A stretch of 64,000 bases of DNA from Streptomyces bambusae (GCF_020532645.1 NZ_JAJAUZ010000027.1:36813-100812); one strand, 5' to 3'. Shown: positions 1 through 8,547, counted from the stretch's first letter. The notes: generated by a model from the letters alone, not told the origin. A program made the numbers and translations.

Positions 1-1
1 C

Positions 2-208
2 CTGCACTGCTTCCTGCTCTTCCCCGAGGAGCCGCTGCTCGCCCTGCGCCGGGCCGCCTGCACCGCCGGCGACTCCGACTCCCTCGCCTGCCTCGCGGGC
101 GCCTTCGCCGGGGCCCACCTCGGCGCGGCGGCCTGGCCGCAGGAATGGGTGCAGCGGATCGAGCACCGCAGCGAGCTGATGGCGTTCGGGGCGCTCTGGG
201 ACGCGTAG
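2..208 (+). CDS. ADP-ribosylglycohydrolase family protein (C-terminal end, partial)
   Basis: Only the last 68 residues are in the window; the frame is open from the left edge and ends at TAG 206-208. The stretch G-D-S-D-S-L-A-C-L-A-G-A-F-A-G-A-H-L-G matches the conserved metal-binding segment of the DraG/ARH ADP-ribosylglycohydrolase family, whose paired Asp residues bind Mg near the C-terminus. Known members remove ADP-ribose from proteins or small molecules in the cytoplasm. The tail after this motif (WPQEWVQRIEHR) also fits the family. The 5' part and true start lie outside the window, so the substrate cannot be judged. Confidence 0.8.
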   Translation: MHCFLLFPEEPLLALRRAACTAGDSDSLACLAGAFAGAHLGAAAWPQEWVQRIEHRSELMAFGALWDA

Positions 209-236
209 GGACCGGCCCTGGGCAGCCGGTGTCCCG

Positions 237-965
237 TCAGACCGCCGAGGCGCGGCGGGTACGGACCAGGAAGTCCTCCACCCGGGCCCGGTCGGCCTCC
301 TCCGGGAGCGGGCTGCCGGGGAGGGCCGCCGCGGCCTCGGCGGCCAGCCGGTCCATCCACGCCTCGACCTCGGGCCAGCCGGCCTCGCCGCGCTTGACGG
401 CCAGCAGCCGCTCCCGGTCCGCGCCGACGGAGATGTCCAGCTCGCCGGTGCGCAGCAGGTCGCGGCAGCTCGCCAGCAGGCGGATCAGGTGCATCGCATG
501 CTTCCAGCGGGGCGCGCCGTGGACGCGGACGTCCGCCGCCAGCTTGCGGCGCTGGCTGTCGGCGTACCCGGTGAAGGTGGCGTGCGCCCGGCGGGACAGG
601 AACGCGCCCCGGAGGGCGAGGAGTTCCTCGCCCACCGGGGTCAGCTCCGTCACGAGCGGGGAGTGCAGGCACTCCAGGATGTTCGGGTTCGCCCGCAGGG
701 CCAGCTCGCAAAAGCGTTCCAGCTCCCAGGAGAACTGCTCCTCCAGCGGCCCGTCGACGTGCGTCGGAGGCTTGTCGAACCGCCAGAACAGAGGGGTCGG
801 CGCCACGTACACACCGCGCCGGTCGGTGTCGCTGTCCTCGGTGGCCAGGCCGAAGGCGCGCGACCCCATCACGCACGCGTAGACGGTGTGGTCCCGTACC
901 AGGGCCTCGTCGGTGAGGGCGGCGGGTATGGCGGTGCGGGCCCGGGGGCCGGGTGTCGGCTGCAT
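237..965 (-). CDS. Predicted nucleotidyltransferase (YcgL/COG3541-like)
   Basis: 242 residues. Near residues 33-49 the protein reads GSRAFGLATEDSDTDRRG, the G-S-x(n)-D-x-D active-site signature of DNA polymerase beta-type nucleotidyltransferases. The rest is helical and matches COG3541-type proteins, which are predicted to transfer nucleotides to RNA, protein or small molecules; no substrate is established. It converges on the ADP-ribosylglycohydrolase gene with 28 bp between them and is transcribed away from the Rieske gene's 3' end, 10 bp apart. ATG at 963-965 is the only sensible start before the motif. Family assignment is good; the role is unknown. Confidence 0.75.
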   Translation of the reverse strand: MQPTPGPRARTAIPAALTDEALVRDHTVYACVMGSRAFGLATEDSDTDRRGVYVAPTPLFWRFDKPPTHVDGPLEEQFSWELERFCELALRANPNILECLHSPLVTELTPVGEELLALRGAFLSRRAHATFTGYADSQRRKLAADVRVHGAPRWKHAMHLIRLLASCRDLLRTGELDISVGADRERLLAVKRGEAGWPEVEAWMDRLAAEAAAALPGSPLPEEADRARVEDFLVRTRRASAV

Positions 966-975
966 GGGCCGAAGG

Positions 976-1431
976 CTACGACAGACTGATCTTCCCGTCC
1001 GTCACGGTGATCTCCTTCTCCTCCAGCGGCTTGGTGGCGGGCCCCGTCGTGACCGAACCGTCCTCCGCGCTGAACTTGCTGCCGTGGCAGGGGCAGTCGA
1101 TGGTGCCGTTCGCCACCTTGTTCACCAGGCAGCCCTGGTGGGTGCAGACGGCCGAGAAGGCCTTGAACTTGCCCGCGGCGGGCTGGGTGACCACCACCTT
1201 CTCCGCCGTGATGACGGTGCCGCCGCCCACCGGCACGTCCGCGGCGGTCGCCAGGACGGCGTCGTCGCCCGCGGTCGGTGCGCTCCCCGGGGCCTTGCCG
1301 GAGGCGCGGTCGGTGACCTTGTCCGCGCCGGTGTCCGTGCTCTTCTCCTCGCCGCAGCCGGTGAGCGCGACGCCGGCGGCGGCCGCACCGGCAGCCAGGA
1401 CCGTGCGCCGGAGCGGAAGGTTGTCTCCCAT
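976..1431 (-). CDS. Rieske [2Fe-2S] domain lipoprotein
   Basis: 151 residues. Starts at ATG 1429-1431 behind a clear GAGGAG Shine-Dalgarno; longer readings upstream have no such support. The N-terminus has twin arginines followed by a hydrophobic stretch and lipobox L-T-G-C, so it is probably exported by Tat as a folded Fe-S protein and lipid-anchored outside the membrane. The C-terminal domain has both cluster motifs, CTHQGC and CPCHGSKF, which give the two Cys and two His ligands of a Rieske cluster. The size fits the small ubiquinol-oxidase-like Rieske lipoproteins of Streptomyces, which probably carry electrons at the membrane surface. The partner is not identifiable here. Confidence 0.88.
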   Translation of the reverse strand: MGDNLPLRRTVLAAGAAAAGVALTGCGEEKSTDTGADKVTDRASGKAPGSAPTAGDDAVLATAADVPVGGGTVITAEKVVVTQPAAGKFKAFSAVCTHQGCLVNKVANGTIDCPCHGSKFSAEDGSVTTGPATKPLEEKEITVTDGKISLS

Positions 1432-1519
1432 GGTGTTCTCCTCGGTGGTACGGGTGGAACGCAGCGGCAGCATCCTGGCGTGCCGCGGGGCGGTTGAGAA
1501 GCAGGGGGACCGGCGCGGC

Positions 1520-1864
1520 TCAGGCCGAAGGCCACGGCGCCAGGTCCGCGGCGGAACCGTCGGCGCCGCGTACGACCTCCCAGACGCGGGCGACGGCCGC
1601 CCGGTCCAGCGGCCCGTACACGTGCGGGTAGCGGGCGCCGCCGTCACCCTCACGGCGTACCTCCGAGGTCAGCGCGCGCTCGTCGAGCTCCACGGCGAGC
1701 AGCGGGCCGGGCACCGCGCGGTAGTGGCGGTCCGCGACCTCCAGGACCGTCGGCCGGTCCGCCGAGCAGTGCACGAAGCCCTCCGCGTCGAGGGAGGGCG
1801 GGGCGTACGGCAGGTCCGGCGCGGCGGCGGCCCAGTCGGCCAGCGGGACGAGGTGGAAGATCAT
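1520..1864 (-). CDS. DUF952 family protein
   Basis: 114 residues, from ATG 1862-1864. It begins M-I-F-H-L-V-P and contains GFVHCSAD and YPHVYGPLD, the conserved segments of DUF952, a small cytoplasmic family distantly related to glutathione-S-transferase-like folds and without a proven activity. The ends of the frame beyond this start read as proline-rich antisense of the neighbouring glycine-rich gene and were discarded. It diverges from the YidB gene, with about 150 bp between the two starts that must hold both promoters. Confidence 0.75.
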   Translation of the reverse strand: MIFHLVPLADWAAAAPDLPYAPPSLDAEGFVHCSADRPTVLEVADRHYRAVPGPLLAVELDERALTSEVRREGDGGARYPHVYGPLDRAAVARVWEVVRGADGSAADLAPWPSA

Positions 1865-2012
1865 GCGCCCGGTTCTACCGCAGGGTGCCACGATCGGGTG
1901 CGGTGGGTGGCGGGTTGCGGTGGTACGGGAGAGATTGTGCGTGTCTTGTCGCCGGGCCCGGTGCCGGTCTTGGGCCGAGGTGTCCGGCGCTTCCTCTGCG
2001 AAAGGCGGCACC

Positions 2013-2450
2013 ATGGCGGGCAACGACCTCGGCTCCCTGCTCGGCGGGCTCCTCGGCGGCGGCGGCGGTGGTGGTGGGGCGGGCGGCGCGGCGGGGGGTG
2101 GCGGGAACGTCCTCGGGGCGCTGCTGTCCGGCCTGATGGGCGGGGGCGGCGGCGGGGCGGGCGGCAATCCGCTCGGCGGGCTGCTGGAGATGCTGACGAA
2201 GTCCGGGCTGGCCGATCAGGCGCAGTCCTGGGTCGGGACCGGGGAGAACCAGCCGGTCAGCGGTGCGCAGATCAAGGAGGCGCTGCCGGATGCGGCGCTG
2301 GAGCAGGCGGCGCGGGAATCCGGCGTCAGCCCCGAGGCGGCTGCCGATGAGATCGCTGCGCAGCTGCCGGCCGTCGTCGACAAGCTCAGCCCGTCGGGGC
2401 AGTTGCCGGGCGGATCGCTGGAGGAGCTGATCCGGCAGCAGAACCTGTGA
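2013..2450 (+). CDS. YidB/DUF937 family protein
   Basis: 145 residues, starting at ATG 2013 behind AAAGG. The N-terminal third is nearly pure glycine with Leu-Leu-Gly turns (residues 5-50), like the low-complexity start of Streptomyces DUF937 proteins. The C-terminal part, from LGGLLEMLTKSGLADQ through VSGAQIKEALPDAALEQ to the end, is the helical YidB-like domain, with the G-x-G-x-N-x-P-V-S signature visible as GTGENQPVS. E. coli YidB has the same domain and no settled function. No signal peptide or membrane segment is seen. Confidence 0.8.
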   Translation: MAGNDLGSLLGGLLGGGGGGGGAGGAAGGGGNVLGALLSGLMGGGGGGAGGNPLGGLLEMLTKSGLADQAQSWVGTGENQPVSGAQIKEALPDAALEQAARESGVSPEAAADEIAAQLPAVVDKLSPSGQLPGGSLEELIRQQNL

Positions 2451-2751
2451 GGCGGGGTGTGCGGGGGTGTGGGTGCGGGGGTGTCCGGTCTCGTCGTCGG
2501 GTGACGGCCGTCGGGGGCTGATCGCGCAGTTCCCCGCGCCCCTGGGGGGCCTTGGGATCGTGGTCGGGTGCGGGGCGGTGTGAGTTGGGCGCGCAGTTCC
2601 CCGCGCCCCTGGGGGTGCCCTGGGTTCGTGGTCGGGTGCGGGCGGTGTGGGCCGGGGGGCAGTTCCCCGCGCCCCCGGGGGGCGGTTCGGTGGGCGTGTC
2701 GGGGTGGCTAGGGTGGGGTGGGTGCAGTTGTCGGGTAGGTAGGAGCAGAGC
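2451..2751. other. Intergenic region between yidB-like gene and tyrA
   Basis: No gene is supported in these 301 bases. The space is G-rich and is largely filled by three copies of an intergenic repeat (annotated separately). The last 30 bases hold the tyrA Shine-Dalgarno AGGAG. I see no convincing -35/-10 pair. Confidence 0.6.
2526..2686. repeat. Three tandem copies of a Streptomyces-type intergenic repeat
   Basis: The core GCAGTTCCCCGCGCCCC occurs at 2526, 2593 and 2659, so the period is 66-67 bp. The bases after the first two cores are also alike (CTGGGG, then a shared TCGTGGTCGGGTGCGGG element). This core is a well-known abundant intergenic sequence in Streptomyces genomes. Its tandem triplication suggests local duplication. 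It could form C/G-rich hairpins in RNA, but no function is established. Confidence 0.85.
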
Positions 2752-3840
2752 GTGCGAACCGCCGTAGTCATCGGAACCGGGCTGATCGGTACCTCCGCGG
2801 CGCTTGCGCTGTCCGGGCGGGGGGTCACCGTCCATCTGGTCGACCACGACCCGGCACAGGCGCACACCGCCGCCGCCCTCGGCGCCGGCACCGACCAGGC
2901 GCCCGACGGACCGGTGGACCTCGCGATCGTCGCCGTGCCCCCGGCACACGTCGCCGCCACCCTCGCCGACGTCATCGGCCGCGGCGCGGCCCGCGCCTAC
3001 ATCGACGTCGCCAGCGTCAAGGGCGGCCCGATGCGCGAGCTGGCGGCCCTCGGCGTCGACCTCAGCGGCTACATCGGCACCCACCCCATGGCAGGCAAGG
3101 AGCGCTCCGGCCCGCTGGCCGCCAGCGCCGACCTCTTCGAGGGCCGCCCGTGGGTCCTCACGCCCACCCGCGACACCGACACCGAGGTCCTCAACCTGGC
3201 CCTGGAGCTGATCGCGTACTGCCGCGCGGTGCCCGTCGTCATGGAGGCCGACGCCCACGACCGGGCCGTCGCCCTCGTCTCCCACACCCCGCAGCTGGTC
3301 TCCTCCATGGTCGCCGCCCGCCTCGGCGACGCCGACGAGACCGCGGTACGGCTGTGCGGCCAGGGCATCCGCGACGTCACCCGGATCGCCGCCTCCGACC
3401 CGCGGATGTGGCTCGACATCCTGTCCGCCAACCCCGGCCCGGTCGCCGACGTCCTCTCCGGCATCGCCGCCGACCTCGACGAGACGGTCCAGGCCCTGCG
3501 CGCCCTCCAGTCCGGCGAGGAGTCCCGCCGCAAGGGCGGCGCCGAGGGCATCGAGGACGTCCTGCGGCGCGGCAACGCCGGCCGCGGCCGGGTCCCCGGC
3601 AAGCACGGCGCCGCCCCCGCCGTGTACGAGACCGTCGCCGTGCTGATCAGCGACCGCCCGGGCGAGCTGGCCCGGATCTTCGCCGACGCCGGCCAGGCCG
3701 GCGTCAACATCGAGGACGTCCGCATCGAGCACGCCACCGGCCAGCAGGCCGGCCTGGTCCAGCTGATGGTCGAGCCGAAGGCCGTGCCGGCGCTGACAGC
3801 CGAGCTGCGCGACCGCGGCTGGGCGCTGCGCCCGCAGTAG
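2752..3840 (+). CDS. tyrA: Prephenate dehydrogenase (TyrA) with ACT domain
   Basis: 362 residues. GTG start at 2752 with AGGAG eight bases upstream. Residues 1-30 form a Rossmann NAD(P) site (VVIGTGLIGTSAALAL). The middle contains GTHPMAGKERSG, the prephenate-binding signature of this family, and HTPQLVSS. The C-terminal about 75 residues (YETVAVLISDRPGELARIF onward) are an ACT domain, the usual site of feedback control by tyrosine. The enzyme oxidatively decarboxylates prephenate to 4-hydroxyphenylpyruvate in tyrosine synthesis. It leads a co-directional run with cmk, plsC and der. The length is normal for the family. Confidence 0.93.
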   Translation: MRTAVVIGTGLIGTSAALALSGRGVTVHLVDHDPAQAHTAAALGAGTDQAPDGPVDLAIVAVPPAHVAATLADVIGRGAARAYIDVASVKGGPMRELAALGVDLSGYIGTHPMAGKERSGPLAASADLFEGRPWVLTPTRDTDTEVLNLALELIAYCRAVPVVMEADAHDRAVALVSHTPQLVSSMVAARLGDADETAVRLCGQGIRDVTRIAASDPRMWLDILSANPGPVADVLSGIAADLDETVQALRALQSGEESRRKGGAEGIEDVLRRGNAGRGRVPGKHGAAPAVYETVAVLISDRPGELARIFADAGQAGVNIEDVRIEHATGQQAGLVQLMVEPKAVPALTAELRDRGWALRPQ

Positions 3841-3911
3841 GCCCGGTAAACTGGGAGAGGGGCGTTTTTCGCGCGCCCGTACCCGCCGCGCAATCAGAAG
3901 GGCCCACCACC

Positions 3912-4595
3912 GTGGAAACCGCCGTGATCGTCGCCATCGACGGCCCCTCCGGCACGGGCAAGTCCAGCACCTCCAAGGCCGTCGCGGCCAAGCTGGGCCT
4001 GCGCTACCTGGACACCGGCGCCCAGTACCGGGCGATCACCTGGTGGATGCTGTCCAACGGGGTGGACGTCGAGGACCAGCACGCCGTCGCCACCGCGGCC
4101 GGCAAGCCGGCCATCGTCTCGGGCACCGACCCCAACGCGCCCACCATCACCGTGGACGGACTGGACGCCTCCGGCCCGATCCGCACCCAGGAGGTCACCT
4201 CCCGCGTCAGCGCCGTCAGCGCCGTGCCGGAGGTCCGCACCCTCATCACCGAGCTGCAGCGGAGCATCGCCGCCGGCGCCGAGGGCGGCATCGTGGTCGA
4301 GGGCCGGGACATCGGCACCACCGTCCTGCCCGACGCCGACCTGAAGATCTTCCTCACCGCCTCCGCGGAGGCCCGCGCGGCCCGCCGCAGCGGCGAGCTG
4401 AAGGGCAAGGAGGCGGCCGACCTCGCCGCCACCAAGGAGGCCCTGATCAAGCGGGACGCAGCCGACTCCGGCCGCAAGACCTCGCCGCTGGCCAAGGCCG
4501 CCGACGCGGTCGAGGTGGACACCACCGAGCTGACGCTTGACCAGGTCATCGAGTGCGTCGTCACCCTGGTTGAGGAGAAGCGGGCCGCCAAGTGA
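3912..4595 (+). CDS. cmk: Cytidylate kinase
   Basis: 227 residues from GTG 3912. Begins with P-loop AIDGPSGTGKSST, followed by LDTGAQYRA (the D-T-G-x-x-Y-R substrate motif of CMP kinases), VEGRDIGTTVLPDA (the GRDIGT motif) and the lid region FLTASAEARAARR. It phosphorylates CMP and dCMP to the diphosphates in the cytoplasm. It follows tyrA by 71 bp and overlaps plsC by four bases (GTGA), so translation is probably coupled. The Shine-Dalgarno is weak (AAGGGC); a second GTG at 3924 is possible but would start closer to the P-loop than is usual. Confidence 0.93.
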   Translation: METAVIVAIDGPSGTGKSSTSKAVAAKLGLRYLDTGAQYRAITWWMLSNGVDVEDQHAVATAAGKPAIVSGTDPNAPTITVDGLDASGPIRTQEVTSRVSAVSAVPEVRTLITELQRSIAAGAEGGIVVEGRDIGTTVLPDADLKIFLTASAEARAARRSGELKGKEAADLAATKEALIKRDAADSGRKTSPLAKAADAVEVDTTELTLDQVIECVVTLVEEKRAAK

Positions 4596-5239
4596 GCGAA
4601 ACGCCCTCCCCGAAGGGGGCGGCGGTCGGACGGCGCATCGGCATCGGCCTGATGTACGGTCTCTGGCGCCCCCGGGTGCTCGGGGCCTGGAAGGTGCCGG
4701 CCGCCGGGCCGGTCATCCTCGCCGTGAACCACTCCCACAACATCGACGGCCCGATGCTGATGGGCACCGCACCGCGGCCCGTGCACTTCCTGATCAAGAA
4801 GGAAGCGTTCACCGGGCCGCTCGACCCCTTCCTGAAGGGCATCGGGCAGGTGCCCGTGGACCGCTCCGGCACCGACCGGGCCGCGGTCACGCAGGCCCTG
4901 TCCGTCCTCGCCGACGGCGGCGTCCTCGGGATCTTCCCGGAGGGCACCCGGGGCGAGGGCGACTTCGCCGCGCTGCGCGGGGGGCTCGCGTACTTCGCCG
5001 TACGCTCCGGCGCACCGATCGTGCCCGTCGCGGTCCTCGGCAGTGCCGAGCGCCGGGGCCGGCTGGTCAAGGCCCTGCCGCCGTTCCAGAGCCGCGTGGA
5101 CGTCGTCTTCGGCGACGCCTTCGCTGCCGGGGACGGAGAGGGGCGGCGCACCCGTACGGCCCTCGACGAGGCCACCGTACGCATCCAGCAGCGGCTCACC
5201 GCCCACCTGGACCACGCCAAGCGCCTCACCGGGCGCTAG
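4592..5239 (+). CDS. plsC: 1-acyl-sn-glycerol-3-phosphate acyltransferase (PlsC family)
   Basis: 215 residues. GTG start overlaps the cmk stop by four bases. The acyltransferase motifs are in order: block I NHSHNIDGP (H-x4-D catalytic pair), block II around VPVDRSGTD, block III FPEGTR and block IV APIVPVAVLG. Family members acylate lysophosphatidic acid to phosphatidic acid at the inner membrane face. In actinobacteria this cmk-plsC-der order is common, so the paralogue is probably a housekeeping acyltransferase, though its acyl acceptor is inferred. No long membrane helix is present, so membrane association is probably peripheral. Confidence 0.87.
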   Translation: MSETPSPKGAAVGRRIGIGLMYGLWRPRVLGAWKVPAAGPVILAVNHSHNIDGPMLMGTAPRPVHFLIKKEAFTGPLDPFLKGIGQVPVDRSGTDRAAVTQALSVLADGGVLGIFPEGTRGEGDFAALRGGLAYFAVRSGAPIVPVAVLGSAERRGRLVKALPPFQSRVDVVFGDAFAAGDGEGRRTRTALDEATVRIQQRLTAHLDHAKRLTGR

Positions 5240-5335
5240 GCGAGACTGAGAACGAGTAGTGGACCCGCCTCCCCTCCGGGACGGAGCCGGCAGGCGGACC
5301 CCACCGATCACCACGAACGACGAGGAACGGACTTC

Positions 5336-6787
5336 ATGAACGACCAGCACGACCACGGAGCGCTTGGCGACGCCGAGTACGCGGAGTTCATGGAGCTCGC
5401 GGCGGAAGAGGGTTTCGACCTGGAGGACGTCGAGGACGCGATCGGTGAGGCCGGCCACGGCCCGCTGCCGGTCCTCGCCGTCGTCGGCCGCCCGAACGTC
5501 GGCAAGTCGACCCTGGTGAACCGCATCATCGGCCGCCGCGAGGCCGTCGTCGAGGACAAGCCGGGCGTCACGCGCGACCGCGTCACCTACGAGGCCGAAT
5601 GGGCCGGCCGCCGCTTCAAGGTCGTCGACACCGGCGGCTGGGAGCAGGACGTCCTCGGCCTCGACGCGTCCGTCGCCGCCCAGGCCGAGTACGCCATCGA
5701 GGCCGCCGACGCGTGCATCTTCGTCGTCGACGCCAAGGTCGGCGCCACCGACACCGACGAGGCCGTCGTCAAGCTGCTGCGCCGGGCCGGCAAGCCCGTC
5801 GTGCTGTGCGCCAACAAGGTCGACGGCCAGAGCGGCGAGGCCGACGCCGCCGCCCTCTGGTCGCTGGGCCTGGGCATGCCGTACCCGGTCTCCTCGCTGC
5901 ACGGCCGCGGCACCGGCGACATGCTCGACGCCGTCCTGGAGGTGCTGCCGGACGCCCCCGCGCAGACCTTCGGCGGCGCCCCGGTCGGCGGCCCCCGCCG
6001 CATCGCCCTCATCGGCCGCCCCAACGTCGGCAAGTCCTCGCTCCTCAACAAGGTCGCGAAGGAGGAGCGGGTCGTCGTCAACGAGCTGGCCGGCACCACC
6101 CGCGACCCGGTCGACGAGCTGATCGAGCTCGGCGGCGTCACCTGGAAGTTCGTGGACACCGCGGGCATCCGCAAGAAGGTCCACCTCCAGACCGGCTCCG
6201 ACTACTACGCCTCGCTGCGCACGGCCGCCGCCGTCGAGAAGGCGGAGGTCGCGGTCATCCTGATCGACACCACCGAGAACATCAGCGTCCAGGACCAGCG
6301 GATCATCACGATGGCCGTCGAGGCCGGCCGCGCCATCGTGATCGCCTACAACAAGTGGGACGAGCTCGACGAGGAGCGCCGCTACTACCTCGAGCGCGAG
6401 ATCGAGACCGAGATGCAGCAGGTCGCGTGGGCGCCCCGGGTCAACGTCTCCGCGCTGACCGGCCGCCACATGGACAAGCTGGTCCCGGCCATCGAGACCG
6501 CCCTCGCCGGCTGGGAGACCCGCGTCCCCACCGGCCGCCTCAACTCGTTCCTCGGTGAGATCGTCGCCGCCCACCCGCACCCGATCCGGGGCGGCAAGCA
6601 GCCGCGCATCCTCTTCGGCACCCAGGCCGGCACCAAGCCGCCGCGGTTCGTGCTGTTCGCGTCCGGCTTCCTTGAGCACGGCTACCGCCGCTTCATCGAG
6701 CGCCGCCTGCGCGAGGAGTTCGGCTTCGAAGGCACCCCGCTGCACATCTCGGTGCGGGTGCGCGAGAAGCGCAACAGGAAGAAGTAG
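5336..6787 (+). CDS. der: Ribosome biogenesis GTPase Der (EngA)
   Basis: 483 residues from ATG 5336. Two consecutive Era-type GTPase domains are visible. The first has GRPNVGKST (G1), a switch region PGVTRDR, DTGG (G3) and NKVD (G4). The second has GRPNVGKSS, AGTTRDP, DTAG and NKWD. A C-terminal KH-like domain (about 90 residues) ends in a basic REKRNRKK tail. This double-G arrangement is diagnostic of Der, which acts in 50S ribosomal subunit assembly. The acidic N-terminal extension of about 45 residues (DVEDAIGEAGHG) is typical for Streptomyces. A terminator-like hairpin follows. Confidence 0.96.
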   Translation: MNDQHDHGALGDAEYAEFMELAAEEGFDLEDVEDAIGEAGHGPLPVLAVVGRPNVGKSTLVNRIIGRREAVVEDKPGVTRDRVTYEAEWAGRRFKVVDTGGWEQDVLGLDASVAAQAEYAIEAADACIFVVDAKVGATDTDEAVVKLLRRAGKPVVLCANKVDGQSGEADAAALWSLGLGMPYPVSSLHGRGTGDMLDAVLEVLPDAPAQTFGGAPVGGPRRIALIGRPNVGKSSLLNKVAKEERVVVNELAGTTRDPVDELIELGGVTWKFVDTAGIRKKVHLQTGSDYYASLRTAAAVEKAEVAVILIDTTENISVQDQRIITMAVEAGRAIVIAYNKWDELDEERRYYLEREIETEMQQVAWAPRVNVSALTGRHMDKLVPAIETALAGWETRVPTGRLNSFLGEIVAAHPHPIRGGKQPRILFGTQAGTKPPRFVLFASGFLEHGYRRFIERRLREEFGFEGTPLHISVRVREKRNRKK

Positions 6788-6796
6788 CGGAAACGT

Positions 6797-6821
6797 CCGG
6801 CGGGCTCAGAAGGCCCGCCGG
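6797..6821. terminator. Hairpin downstream of der, shared with the convergent gene
   Basis: Inverted repeat CCGGCGGGC (6797-6805) and GCCCGCCGG (6813-6821) around a seven-base loop. It begins nine bases after the der stop. The stop codon of the convergent gene lies inside the loop, so the element may act on both strands. No U-tract follows, as is usual in Streptomyces. Confidence 0.65.
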
Positions 6822-7399
6822 GGAGCGGGCGGCAGCGCCGCCGGGACGTGCGTCCCGGTGTGGTGCGGCCGCCCGCTCGCGTATGCCCCGGCGGTCGCCC
6901 CGTACCCGGCCGGCGGCACCGGCGTCACCCGGGCCGGCAGCGCCGCGTACGACGGACCGCCGCCGCCCGGCGGGTCCGGCCACGGGTCCGGCCCGCCCCA
7001 CGAACCGGTCGGCTGCCAGCTGCCGGTCGGCCAGGTGCCCGTACCGGTGTACGTGCCCGTGTCCGGGCCGGGGCCGCTCCACCCGGAGCCGGCGTACGAG
7101 CTGCCGACCGTGCTCCCGTACGAGCCGCCGTACGTGCCGCCGGCCGTGCTCGGGTACGTGCTGCCGAGCCGGCTCCCGTACGACGGGCCGAAGGCGGTGA
7201 AGCCGAGATTCTCCTCGCCCGACCGGTCGCCGGGCAGCGCCCGGAACGCGTGCATGTACTCCGCGTACAGCTCGTCGAAGATCGGCGTCTGCGACACGGC
7301 GGCGTGCGTCCCCCGCTCGTGCGCGGGGCGCGCGGAAGGGAGCTGGCCCGGGAACGGGCTCGGGTACGGCTGCGGGAGCGGAGCGTCGTATGGGTGCAC
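6806..7399 (-). CDS. Low-complexity Gly/Ser/Tyr-rich conserved hypothetical protein
   Basis: 197 residues from GTG 7397-7399. Residues about 35-70 form the only complex part (FDELYAEYMHAFRALPGD, then ENLGFTAFGPSYGS). From about residue 70 the protein is a run of Tyr/Ser/Thr/Gly units (YGGSYGSTVGSSYAGSGW) and Pro/Gly stretches, probably disordered. There is no signal peptide or membrane helix. I do not recognise a family. The ordered N-terminal block and its place between der and another conserved gene suggest a real lineage-specific protein. It probably shares a transcript with the gene upstream at 7536-8327, although a hairpin lies between them. Confidence 0.55.
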   Translation of the reverse strand: MHPYDAPLPQPYPSPFPGQLPSARPAHERGTHAAVSQTPIFDELYAEYMHAFRALPGDRSGEENLGFTAFGPSYGSRLGSTYPSTAGGTYGGSYGSTVGSSYAGSGWSGPGPDTGTYTGTGTWPTGSWQPTGSWGGPDPWPDPPGGGGPSYAALPARVTPVPPAGYGATAGAYASGRPHHTGTHVPAALPPAPRRAF

Positions 7400-7415
7400 G
7401 TACCTGCCAACGAAA

Positions 7416-7442
7416 CGCCCGCCCGACGGATGCGGGCGGGCG
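7416..7442 (-). terminator. Hairpin after the conserved hypothetical at 7536-8327
   Basis: Arms CGCCCGCCC (7416-7424) and GGGCGGGCG (7434-7442) with a nine-base loop. It lies 94 bp after the stop of the minus-strand gene and just upstream of the next minus-strand start, so it may terminate or attenuate transcription between them. Confidence 0.5.
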
Positions 7443-7535
7443 GGGCGAAAACGCAGATCGCCGGGGGTGTCCGGACGTCCTCCGGTACCCCCCGGCGTGC
7501 GCCGAGCACGGCCGGGCGCGAACGCCCGGACCCGG

Positions 7536-8327
7536 TCAGGTGCCCGCGAGGGGCATCGCGGCGGCCACCAGCAGGCCGTTGGCGGCCGCCTTGTCGAGGG
7601 CGTCGCGGAGCAGGTCCTCGCGCGGCTGCTGGCCGATGGCGCCCGCCGGGGCCGCGTACACCAGCACCTTCTGGGTGCGGTTGACGGCCGCCCGCCAGCC
7701 GTCGGTGACCGGCAGCGCCTGGTGGGCCTGCCACCAGGCCACCGGGTTGCTGCCGGCGGCGCCCGGCTGCAGCACCGCGTGGAGCTGGCCCATCGCCAGC
7801 AGCACCGACCAGCCGGACAGCACGGAGGGCACCTCCGCCATGTCGGACACCGGGATGAAGCCCTGCTCGATCAGCAGCGGCAGGAAGTCGTCGCCCGGGC
7901 CGTCGCTGCCCGGCCGGGAGATCGCCGTGGTCGGCTCGACGACAAGCGCCGGGTGCAGCTCTCCCTCGATCAGCATCAGACCGCTGGTGATCCCCAGCAC
8001 GGCCTGGCCGCGGGCCGGCTCGGGGGCGGTGGCCGCGGCCACCGCGGGGGCCTCGCCGGTGATGCTGGCGACGGCGCCCTGCAGCTGGTCCTCGGAGACC
8101 GCCACCACCTGGGAGGGGATGCACTTGGCGTGGGCGAAGGCCAGGACGGCGGTCTCGTCGCCGACGAACAGCACGGTGCTGGTCGGCTCCCGTTCGGAGT
8201 CGCCCGGGGTGCGGCAGGAGGTGCAGTCGTAGCTGCCCGGCGCGGTCTCGCCGGAGAGCAGCAGCTCGGCTTCTTCGTCGCCGATCTCGGCGCGTACGTC
8301 AGGGCTGACGTCGAGCATGCGCGACAC
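7536..8327 (-). CDS. Conserved hypothetical protein with N-terminal CxxC
   Basis: 263 residues. GTG start at 8325-8327 has GAGGAG about eight bases upstream; an ATG four codons in is the alternative. A CTSC pair occurs at about residues 35-38. The protein then reads as two alternating alpha/beta halves rich in Ala and Val (for example TSTVLFVGDETAVLAFAHAKC and GSNPVAWWQAHQALPVTDGW). No export signal is visible. I cannot place it in a named family with confidence. A loose resemblance to SseB-type repeat proteins is possible but not supported enough to name. Confidence 0.55.
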   Translation of the reverse strand: MSRMLDVSPDVRAEIGDEEAELLLSGETAPGSYDCTSCRTPGDSEREPTSTVLFVGDETAVLAFAHAKCIPSQVVAVSEDQLQGAVASITGEAPAVAAATAPEPARGQAVLGITSGLMLIEGELHPALVVEPTTAISRPGSDGPGDDFLPLLIEQGFIPVSDMAEVPSVLSGWSVLLAMGQLHAVLQPGAAGSNPVAWWQAHQALPVTDGWRAAVNRTQKVLVYAAPAGAIGQQPREDLLRDALDKAAANGLLVAAAMPLAGT

Positions 8328-8547
8328 GGGGGACTCCTCGGACTAGGCGTGCGTGGGCCGGGCCGTTCCCGGCTCTGCGGGGCTCAACGGGGGAGCCGCG
8401 GCCGGGGTCACGCCCCTTTTGTGGGCAGTTGCAGCGCGCGCCCGCCGCACCCGGCCGGGTCACGTCCCCTCCGCCGCCCGAGTGGCCGGGCCGGCAGCGC
8501 CGCGCGCCCCGCTCCGACCGGCCGGGACGGCTGCGTAACGTGCCCCG

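Noticed and set aside
4004..6745. A 913-codon open frame antisense to cmk, plsC and der
   Set aside because: All three plus-strand genes have complete motifs. The antisense frame has low-complexity Val/Gly/Arg composition and no domain.
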